Origin: Neisseria meningitidis
GTDB taxonomy: Bacteria; Pseudomonadota; Gammaproteobacteria; Burkholderiales; Neisseriaceae
Assembly (NCBI RefSeq): GCF_900638555.1
Contig: NZ_LR134525.1
Location: forward strand, 496,001 to 560,000
Length of the DNA: 64,000 nucleotides
Direction: 5' to 3'
In this document: positions 47,701-58,072 of the stretch, in pieces
Layout: each line of letters starts with the position of its first letter
Numbering within the stretch: the first letter of the stretch is position 1
Notes under the pieces: model-generated
Databases searched by the model: none
Told to the model about the DNA's origin: nothing
The model's input: only the letters and a program-made list of their open reading frames with translations
Translations under genes and position numbers: made by a program

Positions 47701-50700
47701 TGAATCAAAATCATTTTTCACTTAAAATTCTGACCGTTATGCTGTTATCGGCTTACGGTGGTTCTTTTGCAGACGGTGTTGTGCCTGTTTCAGACGGCAA
47801 TACCGTCAGTTTGGATACGGTCAATGTACGCGGCTCTCATGCTCTGTCGGGCAAGACCGAGAAGACCCGTTCTTATACGATAGATCGGATGTCCACCGCC
47901 ACAGGTATGAGGATTGCGGGCAAGGATACGCCGCAGTCGGTCAGCGTCATCACGCGCAGCCGCCTTGACGATAAGGCGGTGCATACGCTTGAAGAGGCAA
48001 TGAAAAACACGACGGGTGTCAACGTTGTGCGCGATTCAGGCTTGCAGACGCGGTTTTTGTCACGCGGTTTCTATATTGATCAGATTGGTGAAGACGGTAT
48101 TACCGTCAATGTTGCAGGCCGTTCGGGATATACGGCGAAAATCGACGTGTCTCCGAGTACCGATTTGGCGGTTTATGACCATATTGAAGTTGTACGGGGT
48201 GCAACGGGGTTGACCCAATCCAATTCAGAGCCGGGTGGAACCGTCAATTTGATCCGTAAGCGACCTACCGCTTCTTTCAAACATACCGGAGAGCTGACCG
48301 CCGACCATCGCGGCAGCCGGCGTGCAGTGTTGGATGTTTCAGGCAGCCTGAATAAGGCGAATACCTTACGCGGAAGGTTGGTGGGTGCGGAAGAGTATAA
48401 AAAATCGTTTAAAGACCGCGTTTGGGGCAGGAAACATATGGTTTACGGCATTGCCGAAGCCGATGCGGGCGACAGCAGTGTGCTTACTTTGGGCGGCATG
48501 TATCAGAAGAGTAGGGAGGTTCCTGATTTTTCGGGCATTATTTTGTCCTGTGAAAATCAGAAAACTGCCCCGTTCAGTTCAACGCCTGCCTGCAACCGGC
48601 CTTTGCAACTGCCGCGCAACACTTATTTGGGGGAGGATTGGTCGCGGTTGAGTGCTGACAAATACAACCTTTTCTCAGGTTTCAAACATGTGTTTGACAA
48701 CGGTTGGCAGCTCAATGCCGAAGTGTCTTATACCAAGAATGAATCCGATGCGAAGGTGGGGCAGTTTTTTCTGAAAAACGAACATGCGGCGGGTTTGTCA
48801 GATGAGGATGCGGTAGGCTTTTTGACCGAAAAAAACGAAGTCATCCCGTTCGAGCCGAAAGATAAGGCATTGGAGAAACTGAAAGCATATCGTGACGAAA
48901 CCGCCAAGGAATACCGTGAGCGCAAAGACGATTTTGTTAAAAACCGTTTCGATAATACTGCTTTCGAGCAGTACCGCAGCCGCCGTGCCGCAGAACGCAA
49001 AGCCGGTTTTGACGAGTGTATGAGTGCCCCTTTTGCGCTGGACTTTATCTGTCAAGGTTCTTGGGGGATCCGGGTGTTGATGCCGACAAGTCGGAATTTG
49101 TCGATAAAGCCCTTGCGAAGGAAGGCATCTTTAATAATGCGGCACAACGTTTTCCAAACAGCCTGTATGACTCTTCCTTTAATCGGAAGGCTACCGCCAA
49201 CCGACGATACAGTTATATGCCGTTGCGGCATACCAAAGACGACCGCCAATGGGGAATTAAACTTGACCTGACCGGCACATATGGGCTGTTCGGGCGGGAG
49301 CATGATTTCTTTGTCGGCTATGCCTACGGCGATGAAAAGATACGTTCCGAATATCTGGAAATCTACGAACGCCGCCACAGAGTACGTCCGAATACAGGGG
49401 CAACGCACGGCGTGTATGCGGGAAGTTGTCAGGGGAGCCGGACGGTGATTTGTCTTCTCCTTTGGTCAGGGGGCATAAAGAACCCGATTGGCAGGCGTAC
49501 GATGAAAAAGGCAACCGTACCGTTTATGCCGAAGAATGCAGGAATGCCAAGAAAATAAAAACCGAGCCCAAGCTCGATGCCGAAGGCAAGCAGGTGTATT
49601 ACTATGACGAATACAGCGGCAGCCGGACGCCAGTATATGTCGATGTATATGAGCTGGACGAAAAAGGCAACAAGATTCAGGAGACCAATCCCGACGGCTC
49701 GCCTGTCTTTACCGGTTTTTCCGGTACGGTGCCGGTTTGGAAAACTGTTAAAGTGGCCGATGACCATGTTCCTGCGCTGTATAACTACGCCAAATACCTC
49801 AACACCAACAAAACCCATTCGCTGACTGCCAGCACGCGTTTCAACGTAACCGGCCGACTGCACCTTTTGGGCGGGCTGCACTACACGCGCTATGAAACCT
49901 CGCAAACCAAAGATATGCCTGTCCGCTATGGGCAGCCGGCAAGCGATTTTCAGACGGCATCGAGCATTAAGGCGGATCAGGACCATTATACGGCCAAGAT
50001 GCAAGGTCATAAATTGACGCCCTATGCAGGCATTACCTATGATTTGACACCGCAACAGAGTATTTACGGAAGTTATACCAAAATCTTCAAACAGCAGGAT
50101 AATGTCGATGTCAGTGCCAAAACCGTTTTACCGCCTTTGGTCGGCACAAACTATGAGGTAGGCTGGAAAGGCGCGTTCTTGCAAGGACGGCTGAATGCTT
50201 CGTTCGCATTGTTTTACCTCGAACAGAAAAACCGCACGGTCGTCGATTTTGGCTATGTTCCCGGAGCAGGCGGCAAGCAGGGGTCGTTCCAAACCGTTGC
50301 CAAACCGATAGGCAAAGTGGTCAGCAGGGGTGCGGAATTCGAGTTGTCGGGTGAGTTGAACGAAGATTGGAAAGTCTTTGCGGGTTACACCTACAACAAG
50401 AGCCGCTACAAAAACGCCGCCGAAGTCAACGCCGAACGCCTCGCCAAAAACACAGGCGCAGACCCGTACAACTTCAGCAATTTCACACCCGTGCACATAT
50501 TCCGTTTCGGAACGAGCTTCCATATACCGAATACGGGGCTGACCGTCGGCGGCGGCGTGTCCGCACAAAGCGGCACAAGCAGTCTGTATAACATCAGGCA
50601 GGGCGGCTACGGGCTGATAGACGGTTTCGTCCGTTACGAATTGGGCAAACACGCTAAATTGAGCCTCATCGGTACGAACTTAAACGGACGCACTTATTTT

Positions 50701-50787
50701 GAGAACAACTACAACCGTACGCGCGGCGCAAACAACTTCTATGGAGAGCCGCGCACTGTCAGCATGAAACTGGATTGGCAGTTTTAA
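47701..50787 (+). pseudogene. Large TonB-dependent siderophore-type receptor (TdfG/FhuE-like), two frameshifts
   Basis: If joined, about 1030 residues. The signal peptide MNQNHFSLKILTVMLLSAYGGSFAD is followed by a TonB-box-like DTVNVRG, a plug (VITRSRLDDKAVHTLEEAM...GVNVVRDSG; EPGGTVNLIRKRP) and a barrel ending MKLDWQF. Frame 1 ends after CQGSWG (about 49060), frame 2 after YAGSCQG (about 49430), and frame 3 runs to 50787. Each break is one G short in a short G run (five instead of six; four instead of five). An unusual charged insertion of about 130 residues with many K/E precedes the breaks. Inactive here unless the breaks are sequencing errors. Confidence 0.85.
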
Positions 50788-50808
50788 TTGGAAACCGTAG
50801 TTTTGCGG

Positions 50809-50848
50809 ATGCCGTCTGAAACAGGGTATGTTTCAGACGGCATTTTTA
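50809..50848 (+). terminator. DUS hairpin terminator after the receptor gene
   Basis: ATGCCGTCTGAAACA / TGTTTCAGACGGCAT followed by T5. Confidence 0.8.
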
Positions 50849-50872
50849 TGGAGGCAGGTCTATCGGGGCGTA

Positions 50873-50978
50873 TATAGTGGATTAACAAAAATCAGGACAA
50901 GGCGACGAAGCCGCAGACAGTACAAATAGTACGGCAAGGCGAGGCAACGCCGTACTGGTTTAAATTTAATCCACTATA
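50873..50978. repeat. Correia element (short, 106 bp) upstream of dinB
   Basis: TATAGTGGATTAAC and TTTAATCCACTATA ends. It stops 56 bp before the dinB ATG and may influence its promoter. Confidence 0.93.
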
Positions 50979-51034
50979 TTTGGAATTTGCCCGATGCCGG
51001 CAGTAGAATATCCTTTTTATCCTCAGCAGAGCCG

Positions 51035-52093
51035 ATGTCTTCACGCAAAATCATCCACATCGACATGGACGCATTCTACGCATCGGTAGAGCTGCGCGAA
51101 CAGCCGCATTTGAAAGGGCGGCCGGTGGTCGTCGCGTGGGAGGGCGCGCGTTCGGTGATTTGCGCCGCATCGTATGAGGCACGGCAGTTCGGGCTGCATT
51201 CCGCGATGTCGGTGGCAACGGCGAAAAGGCTGTGTCCGCAAGCGGTGTATGTGCCGCCGCATTTCGATTTGTATCGTCAGGTTTCCGCGCAGATTCATGC
51301 CGTATTCAGGCGTTATACCGATTTAATCGAACCCCTGTCGCTGGACGAAGCCTATCTTGACGTTACCCGTAATTTCAAAAACATCCCTTACGCCAGCGAA
51401 GTTGCCAAAGAAATCCGTGCCGCCATTTTTGCGGAAACGGGTTTGACCGCATCCGCGGGCATCGCGCCGAACAAATTTCTGGCGAAAATCGCGTCGGACT
51501 GGCGCAAGCCGAACGGGCAGTTTGTGTTGCCGCCGCACAAAGTCATGGCATTTTTGGAAACCCTGCCTTTGGGCAAAATCCCCGGAGTGGGCAAGGTAAC
51601 GCTGAAAAAAATGCAGTCGCTGGGTATGCAGACGGCGGGTGATTTGCGCCGTTTCGAGCGCGGCGAGCTCTTAAACCATTTCGGACGCTACGGCTACCGC
51701 CTCTATGATTTGGCGCGCGGTACGGACGAACGCCCCGTCAAAGCCGAACGCGAACGTCTCCAAATCTCCACAGAAATCACCCTGCCCGAAGACCTGCCGC
51801 TCGAGCAGGCTGCCGGACACTTGCCCCATCTTGCCGAAGACTTGTGGCGGCAAATCACGCGTAAAAACGTCGAAGCCCAAAGTGTAACGCTCAAGCTGAA
51901 GACCTACGATTTCCGCATCATCACGCGCACGCTGACTTATTCCTCCGTATTGCCCGACTGCACAGCTCTGCTGCAGGCTGCGCAAATGTTGATGGCGCGC
52001 GTCCCGCCGCAGACGGAAGACGCGTTCCGCCTCATCGGTATCGGCGTGGGGCATCTTGTGCCGAAAAACCAGCAGCAGGATTTGTGGGCGTAA
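51035..52093 (+). CDS. dinB: Translesion DNA polymerase IV
   Basis: 352 residues. Y-family motifs: IHIDMDAFYASVELREQP at the start, SLDEAYLDVT near 102 and the ASAGIAPNKFLAKIASDWRKP region. The terminal QQQDLWA is a beta-clamp binding peptide. The ATG at 51035 gives MSSRKIIHIDMD; the upstream in-frame extension begins inside the Correia flank. Error-prone lesion bypass. Confidence 0.95.
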   Translation: MSSRKIIHIDMDAFYASVELREQPHLKGRPVVVAWEGARSVICAASYEARQFGLHSAMSVATAKRLCPQAVYVPPHFDLYRQVSAQIHAVFRRYTDLIEPLSLDEAYLDVTRNFKNIPYASEVAKEIRAAIFAETGLTASAGIAPNKFLAKIASDWRKPNGQFVLPPHKVMAFLETLPLGKIPGVGKVTLKKMQSLGMQTAGDLRRFERGELLNHFGRYGYRLYDLARGTDERPVKAERERLQISTEITLPEDLPLEQAAGHLPHLAEDLWRQITRKNVEAQSVTLKLKTYDFRIITRTLTYSSVLPDCTALLQAAQMLMARVPPQTEDAFRLIGIGVGHLVPKNQQQDLWA

Positions 52094-52121
52094 ACCGCTT
52101 TACGCGCGCCGTCCAAAAAAT

Positions 52122-52148
52122 ATGCCGTCTGAAGCCTTCAGACGGCAT
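52122..52148. terminator. DUS hairpin between dinB and rep
   Basis: ATGCCGTCTGAAG / CTTCAGACGGCAT with almost no loop, between convergent genes. Confidence 0.75.
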
Positions 52149-52160
52149 TGCGGCTCCGGT

Positions 52161-54176
52161 TTAATCCGCCGCGCCGCTTTTTTTTAGGTTGTCGAGCCTT
52201 CCGATTATATCGGCAAGGTTGCGTCTGCCTTCTTCTTTGCTGACAATCGGCTCGCCGCCTTTGCGACCCAGGATTTTCAAATCTTCCTGCGGCATTTCGT
52301 CTATGAATCGGCTGGGTTCGGGGAACTGCCATGTGCCTTGTTTTTTGCGTTTGACGCAGTGGGTCAGTGTGAGTTGGCGTTTGGCGCGGGTGATGCCGAC
52401 GTACATCAGGCGGCGTTCTTCTTCGACGTTGCCTTCTTCGATGCTGTCGTTGTGCGGCAAAACGCCTTCTTCGCAACCGACAAGGAAAACATACGGATAC
52501 TCCAAACCTTTGGCGGCGTGTAGCGTGGATAGCGAGACGGCATCGGTTTCTTCTTCGTCTTTTCCTTCCAAAAGCGTCATCAAGGCGACGGTTTGGGCGA
52601 GTTCGATGATGTTTTTGCCGTCTTCCCCGCCTTTTCGCGCAAACCATGATACCAAATCGCCGACGTTGCGCCATTTGATTTCGCCAGCTTTGCCTTCTTC
52701 ACTGGCAAGCAGGTGGTTTTCATAGTCGATTTCTTCGAGCAGGCTGTTGATGAACTCGCCCGCTTCGCCGGTTTCGGCTTTGGCACGGTAACTGCCGAAC
52801 ATATCCATAAAGGCTTGCAGGTGTTGGCGGTTGGTATTGTTCAGCGTGGCGAGGGCTTCTTCGTTTTGCGCGGCTTCATACAGGCTGCATTCGTGTTCGT
52901 GCGCGTAAGTGTTGAGCTTGCCCAGCGTTACATCGCCGATGCCGCGTTTGGGCGTGGTAACGGCACGCAGAAAGGCGGGATCGTCGTTGGGGTTGGCAAG
53001 CAGCCGCACATAAGACAACACGTCTTTGATTTCGGCTTTGTCGAAAAAGCTTTGTCCGCCGGAGAGACGGTAGGGGATGCGCGCGCCGCGCAATGCTTCC
53101 TCGAAAATCCTCGCCTGATGCTTTCCGCGGTATAACACGGCGAAATCGGCATATTGGGTTTTGTCGCCGCCGATGAGTTTTTGTTTGACGATTTGGCTGA
53201 CGACCCAGTCGGCTTCGTGCTGCTCGTTTTGGCAGGCAACGACTTTGACGGGCTCGCCTTCGCCCAATTTCGACCAAAGTTTTTTGGTGAACAGCTTGGG
53301 GTTGTTCTCGATGACTTTGTTGGCGATTTTGAGAATCCGCGCGGTGGAGCGGTAGTTTTGCTCCAGTTTGATGACCTTCATCTGCGGATAGTTTTCCTGC
53401 ATTTTGCGCAGGTTTTCCATGTTCGCGCCGCGCCATGCGTAGATGGACTGGTCGTCGTCGCCGACGGCGGTAAACATACCTTCCGCGCCGGTCAGAAGTT
53501 TCATCAACGTAAATTGGCAGGTATTCGTATCTTGGCATTCGTCAACCAGCAGATAACGCAGCCGCCGCTGCCATTTGTTGCGCACTTCGCTGTTTTGCTG
53601 CAACAGCACGGCAGGCAGGCGGATCAAGTCGTCGAAGTCCACTGCCTGATAGCTTTGTAAGGTTTCCTGATAGCTCGCATACACGCGTGCGGTTTGTTGT
53701 TCCCAAATGTTCGATGCCGTCTGAACGACATCTTCAGGCGTTTTTAAATCGTTTTTCCACAAGGAAATCTGGTGCTGCGCCTTGAATACGGCTTCTTTGC
53801 CCGTACCGCCTAAGAGTTCGCCGATGATTTTCGCGCTGTCGGTAGAATCGAGAATGGAGAAGTTTTTTTTGTAACCGATATGGTTCGCCTCTTCGCGCAG
53901 AATCTTCATGCCCAAAGAGTGGAACGTGCAAATCGTCAGCCCGCGCGTTTGCGGTTTGGGCAGCATTTTGGCAACGCGCTCCTGCATTTCCGCAGCGGCT
54001 TTGTTGGTAAAGGTAATTGCGGCAACGGTATGCGGCAGGTAGCCGACATTGACAATCAAATGCTTAATTTTTTGAGTAATCACGCCGGTTTTGCCGCTGC
54101 CTGCACCGGCAAGGACGAGCAGTGGGCCGCCGAGGTAGCGGACGGCTTCGAGCTGTTGGGGATTGAGTTTCATCAT
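52161..54176 (-). CDS. rep: ATP-dependent DNA helicase Rep (UvrD family)
   Basis: 671 residues, the Rep length. Walker A LAGAGSGKTGVITQKI near 25, motif II VDECQDTN near 221, motif III VGDDDQSIYAWRGA near 244, motif IV QNYRST, motif V LHAAKGLEYPYVFLVG near 558 and motif VI VGITRAKRQL. Assists replication forks by removing protein blocks. Starts ATGATG at 54176/54173; the frame upstream of this is antisense to aroD. Confidence 0.95.
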   Translation of the reverse strand: MMKLNPQQLEAVRYLGGPLLVLAGAGSGKTGVITQKIKHLIVNVGYLPHTVAAITFTNKAAAEMQERVAKMLPKPQTRGLTICTFHSLGMKILREEANHIGYKKNFSILDSTDSAKIIGELLGGTGKEAVFKAQHQISLWKNDLKTPEDVVQTASNIWEQQTARVYASYQETLQSYQAVDFDDLIRLPAVLLQQNSEVRNKWQRRLRYLLVDECQDTNTCQFTLMKLLTGAEGMFTAVGDDDQSIYAWRGANMENLRKMQENYPQMKVIKLEQNYRSTARILKIANKVIENNPKLFTKKLWSKLGEGEPVKVVACQNEQHEADWVVSQIVKQKLIGGDKTQYADFAVLYRGKHQARIFEEALRGARIPYRLSGGQSFFDKAEIKDVLSYVRLLANPNDDPAFLRAVTTPKRGIGDVTLGKLNTYAHEHECSLYEAAQNEEALATLNNTNRQHLQAFMDMFGSYRAKAETGEAGEFINSLLEEIDYENHLLASEEGKAGEIKWRNVGDLVSWFARKGGEDGKNIIELAQTVALMTLLEGKDEEETDAVSLSTLHAAKGLEYPYVFLVGCEEGVLPHNDSIEEGNVEEERRLMYVGITRAKRQLTLTHCVKRKKQGTWQFPEPSRFIDEMPQEDLKILGRKGGEPIVSKEEGRRNLADIIGRLDNLKKSGAAD

Positions 54177-54195
54177 GTTTTGATGCCGTCTGAAA

Positions 54196-54960
54196 TCAGT
54201 CTGCGCCGCTTTCGAGACAGTCGAGTGCCGCACGGAGGGCGGATACGCCGATTTGCCCCGGCGCGGAGTTTTGCGTTCCCGAACCGAACGTGATGCTTGA
54301 GCCGAACACCTGTCCGGCAAGGCGGCTGACCGCACCCGTCTGCCCCATCGACATCGTAACAACCGGTTTGGCGGCAAGCCGTTTCGCTTCGAGCGTGGCG
54401 GAAAGCAAAGTCAGCACATCTTCCGCGCTTTGCGGCATCACCGCAATTTTGCAGATGTCCGCGCCGCAGTCCTCCATCTGTTTCAGACGGCATACGATTT
54501 CTTCTTGCGGCGGCGTGCGGTGAAACTCATGATTGCAGAGCAGGGCGGCGATGCCGTTTTTTTGAGCATTTGCCACGGCGCGCCGGACGGCGGTTTCGCC
54601 GGCAAACAGCTCGATGTCGATGATGTCGGGCAGGCGGCTTTCGATCAGCGCGTCGAGCAGTTCAAAATAATAACCGTCCGAACACGGGAACGAGCCGCCT
54701 TCGCCATGCCGTCTGAACGTAAACAGCAGCGGCTTGTCGGGCAGCGCGTCGCGGACGGTCTGCGTGTGGCGCAATACTTCGCCGATGCTGCCCGCGCATT
54801 CCAAAAAATCGGCGCGGAACTCGACGATATCGAAGGGCAGGTTTTTGATTTGGTCAAGTACGGCGGAAAGTACGGCGGCATCGCGGGCGACAAGCGGCAC
54901 GGCGATTTTGGTGCGTCCGCTTCCGATAACGGTATTTTTGACAACAAGGCAGGAACACAT
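54196..54960 (-). CDS. aroD: Type I 3-dehydroquinate dehydratase
   Basis: 254 residues. The Schiff-base lysine is in the AAKPVVTMSMGQTG segment, the catalytic His region is CNHEFHRTPP near 138, and EFRADFLE near 45 is substrate binding. Third step of the shikimate pathway. The start at 54960 (MCSCLVVKNTVIG) gives the usual length; a Met at 54993 is possible. It ends 20 bp before rep, same strand. Confidence 0.92.
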   Translation of the reverse strand: MCSCLVVKNTVIGSGRTKIAVPLVARDAAVLSAVLDQIKNLPFDIVEFRADFLECAGSIGEVLRHTQTVRDALPDKPLLFTFRRHGEGGSFPCSDGYYFELLDALIESRLPDIIDIELFAGETAVRRAVANAQKNGIAALLCNHEFHRTPPQEEIVCRLKQMEDCGADICKIAVMPQSAEDVLTLLSATLEAKRLAAKPVVTMSMGQTGAVSRLAGQVFGSSITFGSGTQNSAPGQIGVSALRAALDCLESGAD

Positions 54961-55213
54961 AAAACAGGCACATACAGAAAAAACAGCCGCCATTATAACA
55001 AAGCCGGCCGCCTTTTAGACGGCATCCAGATTCCATTCCGGCACAAGCCGCCGCGTCCTGCCGCATATCGGCAAGCAAGGAAATATGCGATAATGGCAAC
55101 CCCGTGAAGCAGCATTACCGATAGCCCGCACATCGGGAAAACGATACACATCCCGCGCCGCAGCCCGTGTTGCGCCGCATCCCACATACCGCATTTGTTC
55201 CGGAGTAACCCCA

Positions 55214-56260
55214 ATGTCAGACGACAAAAGCAAAGCCCTTGCCGCCGCACTGGCGCAAATCGAAAAAAGTTTCGGCAAAGGCGCCATCATGAAAATGGAC
55301 GGCAGCCAGCAGGAAGAAAACCTCGAAGTCATTTCCACCGGATCGCTCGGATTAGACCTCGCCCTCGGAGTCGGCGGTCTGCCGCGCGGGCGCATCGTCG
55401 AAATCTTCGGCCCCGAATCCTCCGGCAAAACCACCCTCTGCCTCGAAGCCGTCGCCCAATGCCAGAAAAACGGCGGCGTGTGCGCCTTTGTCGATGCCGA
55501 ACACGCCTTCGATCCCGTTTACGCCCGCAAACTCGGCGTAAAAGTCGAAGAGCTTTACCTGTCCCAGCCCGATACCGGCGAACAGGCTTTGGAAATCTGC
55601 GACACACTCGTCCGTTCGGGCGGCATAGATATGGTAGTCGTCGATTCCGTAGCCGCACTCGTCCCCAAAGCCGAAATCGAAGGCGATATGGGGGACAGCC
55701 ATGTCGGACTGCAGGCGCGCCTGATGAGTCAGGCTTTGCGCAAACTGACCGGACACATCAAAAAAACCAACACGCTGGTTGTGTTCATCAACCAAATCCG
55801 GATGAAGATCGGCGTAATGTTCGGCAGCCCCGAAACCACCACCGGCGGCAACGCGCTGAAATTCTATTCTTCCGTCCGCCTCGACATCCGCCGCACCGGA
55901 TCCATCAAAAAAGGCGAAGAGGTATTGGGCAACGAAACCCGCGTCAAAGTCATCAAAAACAAAGTCGCCCCCCCGTTCCGTCAGGCAGAGTTTGACATCC
56001 TCTACGGAGAAGGCATCAGTTGGGAAGGCGAATTGATCGACATCGGCGTGAAAAACGACATCATCAACAAATCCGGCGCGTGGTACAGCTACAACGGCGC
56101 GAAAATCGGTCAGGGCAAAGACAACGTCCGCGTCTGGCTGAAGGAAAATCCCGAAGTCGCCAATGAAATCGACGCAAAAATCCGCGCCCTCAACGGCGTA
56201 GAAATGCACATCACCGAAGGGACGCAGGACGAAACCGACGGCGAACGCCCCGAAGAATAA
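55214..56260 (+). CDS. recA: Recombinase RecA
   Basis: 348 residues. Walker [18 protein letters not shown] near 65, Walker B VVDSVAAL near 140, loop L1 around [19 protein letters not shown], loop L2 [28 protein letters not shown] and the acidic C-terminus. Central to transformation, pilin antigenic variation and repair. A ribosome site (GGAGTAA) precedes the ATG, and a strong terminator follows. A C7 run lies at about 55968-55974. Confidence 0.98.
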   Translation: MSDDKSKALAAALAQIEKSFGKGAIMKMDGSQQEENLEVISTGSLGLDLALGVGGLPRGRIVEIFGPESSGKTTLCLEAVAQCQKNGGVCAFVDAEHAFDPVYARKLGVKVEELYLSQPDTGEQALEICDTLVRSGGIDMVVVDSVAALVPKAEIEGDMGDSHVGLQARLMSQALRKLTGHIKKTNTLVVFINQIRMKIGVMFGSPETTTGGNALKFYSSVRLDIRRTGSIKKGEEVLGNETRVKVIKNKVAPPFRQAEFDILYGEGISWEGELIDIGVKNDIINKSGAWYSYNGAKIGQGKDNVRVWLKENPEVANEIDAKIRALNGVEMHITEGTQDETDGERPEE

Positions 56261-56276
56261 AACCTGAAATCCCGAT

Positions 56277-56312
56277 AAACGGTACTTCTGCTGCGAAGTA
56301 CCGTTTTTTTGA
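56277..56312 (+). terminator. Rho-independent terminator of recA
   Basis: AAACGGTACTTC / GAAGTACCGTTT, a 12-bp perfect stem followed by T residues. Confidence 0.92.
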
Positions 56313-56344
56313 GCCGCCTCCGAACGGCTTGATTTGAGTTTTGG

Positions 56345-56499
56345 TATAGTGGATTAACAAAAATCAGGACAAGGCGACGAAGCCGCAGACAGTACAGATA
56401 GTACGGAACCGATTCACTTGGTGCTTCAGTACCTTAGAGAATCGTTCTCTTTGAGCTAAGGCGAGGCAACGCCGTACTGGTTTTTGTTAATCCACTATA
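56345..56499. repeat. Correia element after recA (full, 155 bp)
   Basis: TATAGTGG / CCACTATA ends, long class. Confidence 0.95.
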
Positions 56500-56640
56500 T
56501 TTTTGCCCGACGGGGTGAAAAATACAGTTGCTACAGCCCGACCTACGCCCGCTTTGCCTCTATCCTGCGCCCTTTTATGTGCAACACTTTGCACTTGCTG
56601 AACAAAATTCAAACGACCCTTTATATCAAATGCAAAAAAT

Positions 56641-57655
56641 ATGCCGTCATTCCCGCGAACGCGGGAATCCAGACCCCTCGGCACGGAAATTTATCGAGTA
56701 AAACGGTTTCTCAGATTCTACGTTCTAGATTCCCGCGTTCGCGGGAATGACGGTCGGGGGTTTCTGTTTTTTCCGATAGATTCCCGTGGTTTTTCGGTTA
56801 CTGGATTCCCGCGTTCGCGGGAATGACGGTCGAGGGTTTCTGTTTTTCCGATAGATTCCTGTGGTTTTTCGGTTACTGGATTCCCGCGTTCGCGGGAATG
56901 ACGGGGTGTAAGTTTCTGCTCCCACGAGGCTGGATTCCCGTTTTCACGGGAATGACGAAGTTTCAGACGGCATTTAAGCGGTACGGATGTGTAAATAATG
57001 GTAGGGTGGGCTTCAGCCTGCCGATTCCCATCGATTCTGCCGTTTTTACCGTTTCCGCCGAATCCTGCAAACTGATGCCGTCATTCCCGCGAAGGCGGGA
57101 ATCCAGACCCCTCGGCACGGAAATTTATCGAGTAAAACGGTTTCTCAGATTCTACGTTCTAGATTCCCGCGTTCGCGGGAATGACGGTCGGGGGTTTCCG
57201 TTTTTTCCGATAGATTCCCGTGGTTTTTCGGTTACTAGATTCCCGCGTTCGCGGGAATGACGGCGGCGGGGGGTTCTGTTTTTTCCGATAGATTCCTGTG
57301 GTTTTTCGGTTACTGGATTCCCGCGTTCGCGGGAATGACGGGGTGTAAGTTTCTGCTCCCACGGGGCTGGATTCCCGTTTTCATGGGAATGACGAAATTT
57401 CAGACGGCATTTAAGCGGTACGGATGTGTAAATAATGGTAGGGTGGGCTTCAGCCTGCCGATTCCCGCTATTCTTGCCGTTTTTGCGTTCTTATCATTCT
57501 CACTGTTTTTACCGTTCACGCCGAATCCTGCAAACTGATGCCGTCATTCCCGCGAAGGCGGGAATCTAGACCCGTCGGCACGGAAATTTATCGAGTAAAA
57601 CGGTTTCTTAGATTCTACGTTCTAGATTCCCGCCTGCGTGGGAATGACGGTCGGG
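56641..57655. repeat. Triplicated dRS3/NIME array
   Basis: Three copies of a unit starting ATGCCGTCATTCCCGCG (56641, 57075, 57539). The first two are 430-460 bp long and nearly identical; the third is cut after about 115 bp. Each holds dRS3 hairpins ATTCCCGCGTTCGCGGGAAT, TTTTTCGGTTACTGGATTC spacers and a 'GTAGGGTGGGCTTCAGCCTGCC' hairpin (57001, 57440). No gene is supported across 56500-57657. Confidence 0.9.
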
Positions 57656-57657
57656 TA

Positions 57658-57993
57658 TCAGCGGAAGAAGTCGCCCACTCCGGGGGGTAGACCTTGCGTG
57701 AATGCGCCCATTGTTTTGTTTGCGGTTTCTTCGGCTTTGTCACGGGCGGATTTGAGGGCGGCGAGGATGAGGTCTTCGAGCATTTCTTTGTCGTCGGCGG
57801 CTTCTTGAATCAAATCGGGGCTGATGTCGATTTTGCGTACTTCGTGCGCGCAGGTCATTGTGATTTTGACCAAGCCGTTGCCTGCTTCGCCTTCGATTTC
57901 GGTTTCGGCAAGTTTGGCTTGCGCTTTTTTCATATTTTCCTGCATTTGCTGCGCCTGTTTCATCAGGCCGCCTAATCCGGCTTTTCCGAACAT
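57658..57993 (-). CDS. YbaB/EbfC nucleoid-associated protein
   Basis: 111 residues, with the family's [25 protein letters not shown] helix, the central [19 protein letters not shown] strand region and the helical ending. DNA-binding dimer. It follows dnaX on the same strand, the classical dnaX-ybaB operon, although recR is not present here. Confidence 0.93.
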   Translation of the reverse strand: MFGKAGLGGLMKQAQQMQENMKKAQAKLAETEIEGEAGNGLVKITMTCAHEVRKIDISPDLIQEAADDKEMLEDLILAALKSARDKAEETANKTMGAFTQGLPPGVGDFFR

Positions 57994-58034
57994 ACTGAAT
58001 ACTCCTGTCTGTTTTGATTGAATAAGGGAAACGG

Positions 58035-58065
58035 CAATGCCGTCCGAAGGGTTCGGGCGGCATTA
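58035..58065. terminator. Variant DUS hairpin between dnaX and ybaB
   Basis: AATGCCGTCCGAAG / GTTCGGGCGGCATT, both halves carrying base changes from the standard core. It may only partly terminate dnaX. Confidence 0.5.
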
Positions 58066-58072
58066 TATCTGT

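Noticed and set aside
56641..57538. Short ORFs (60-145 codons) inside the NIME array
   Set aside because: They translate repeat sequence (FPRTRES, WIPAFAGM) that appears wherever dRS3 is read through; no ribosome sites.
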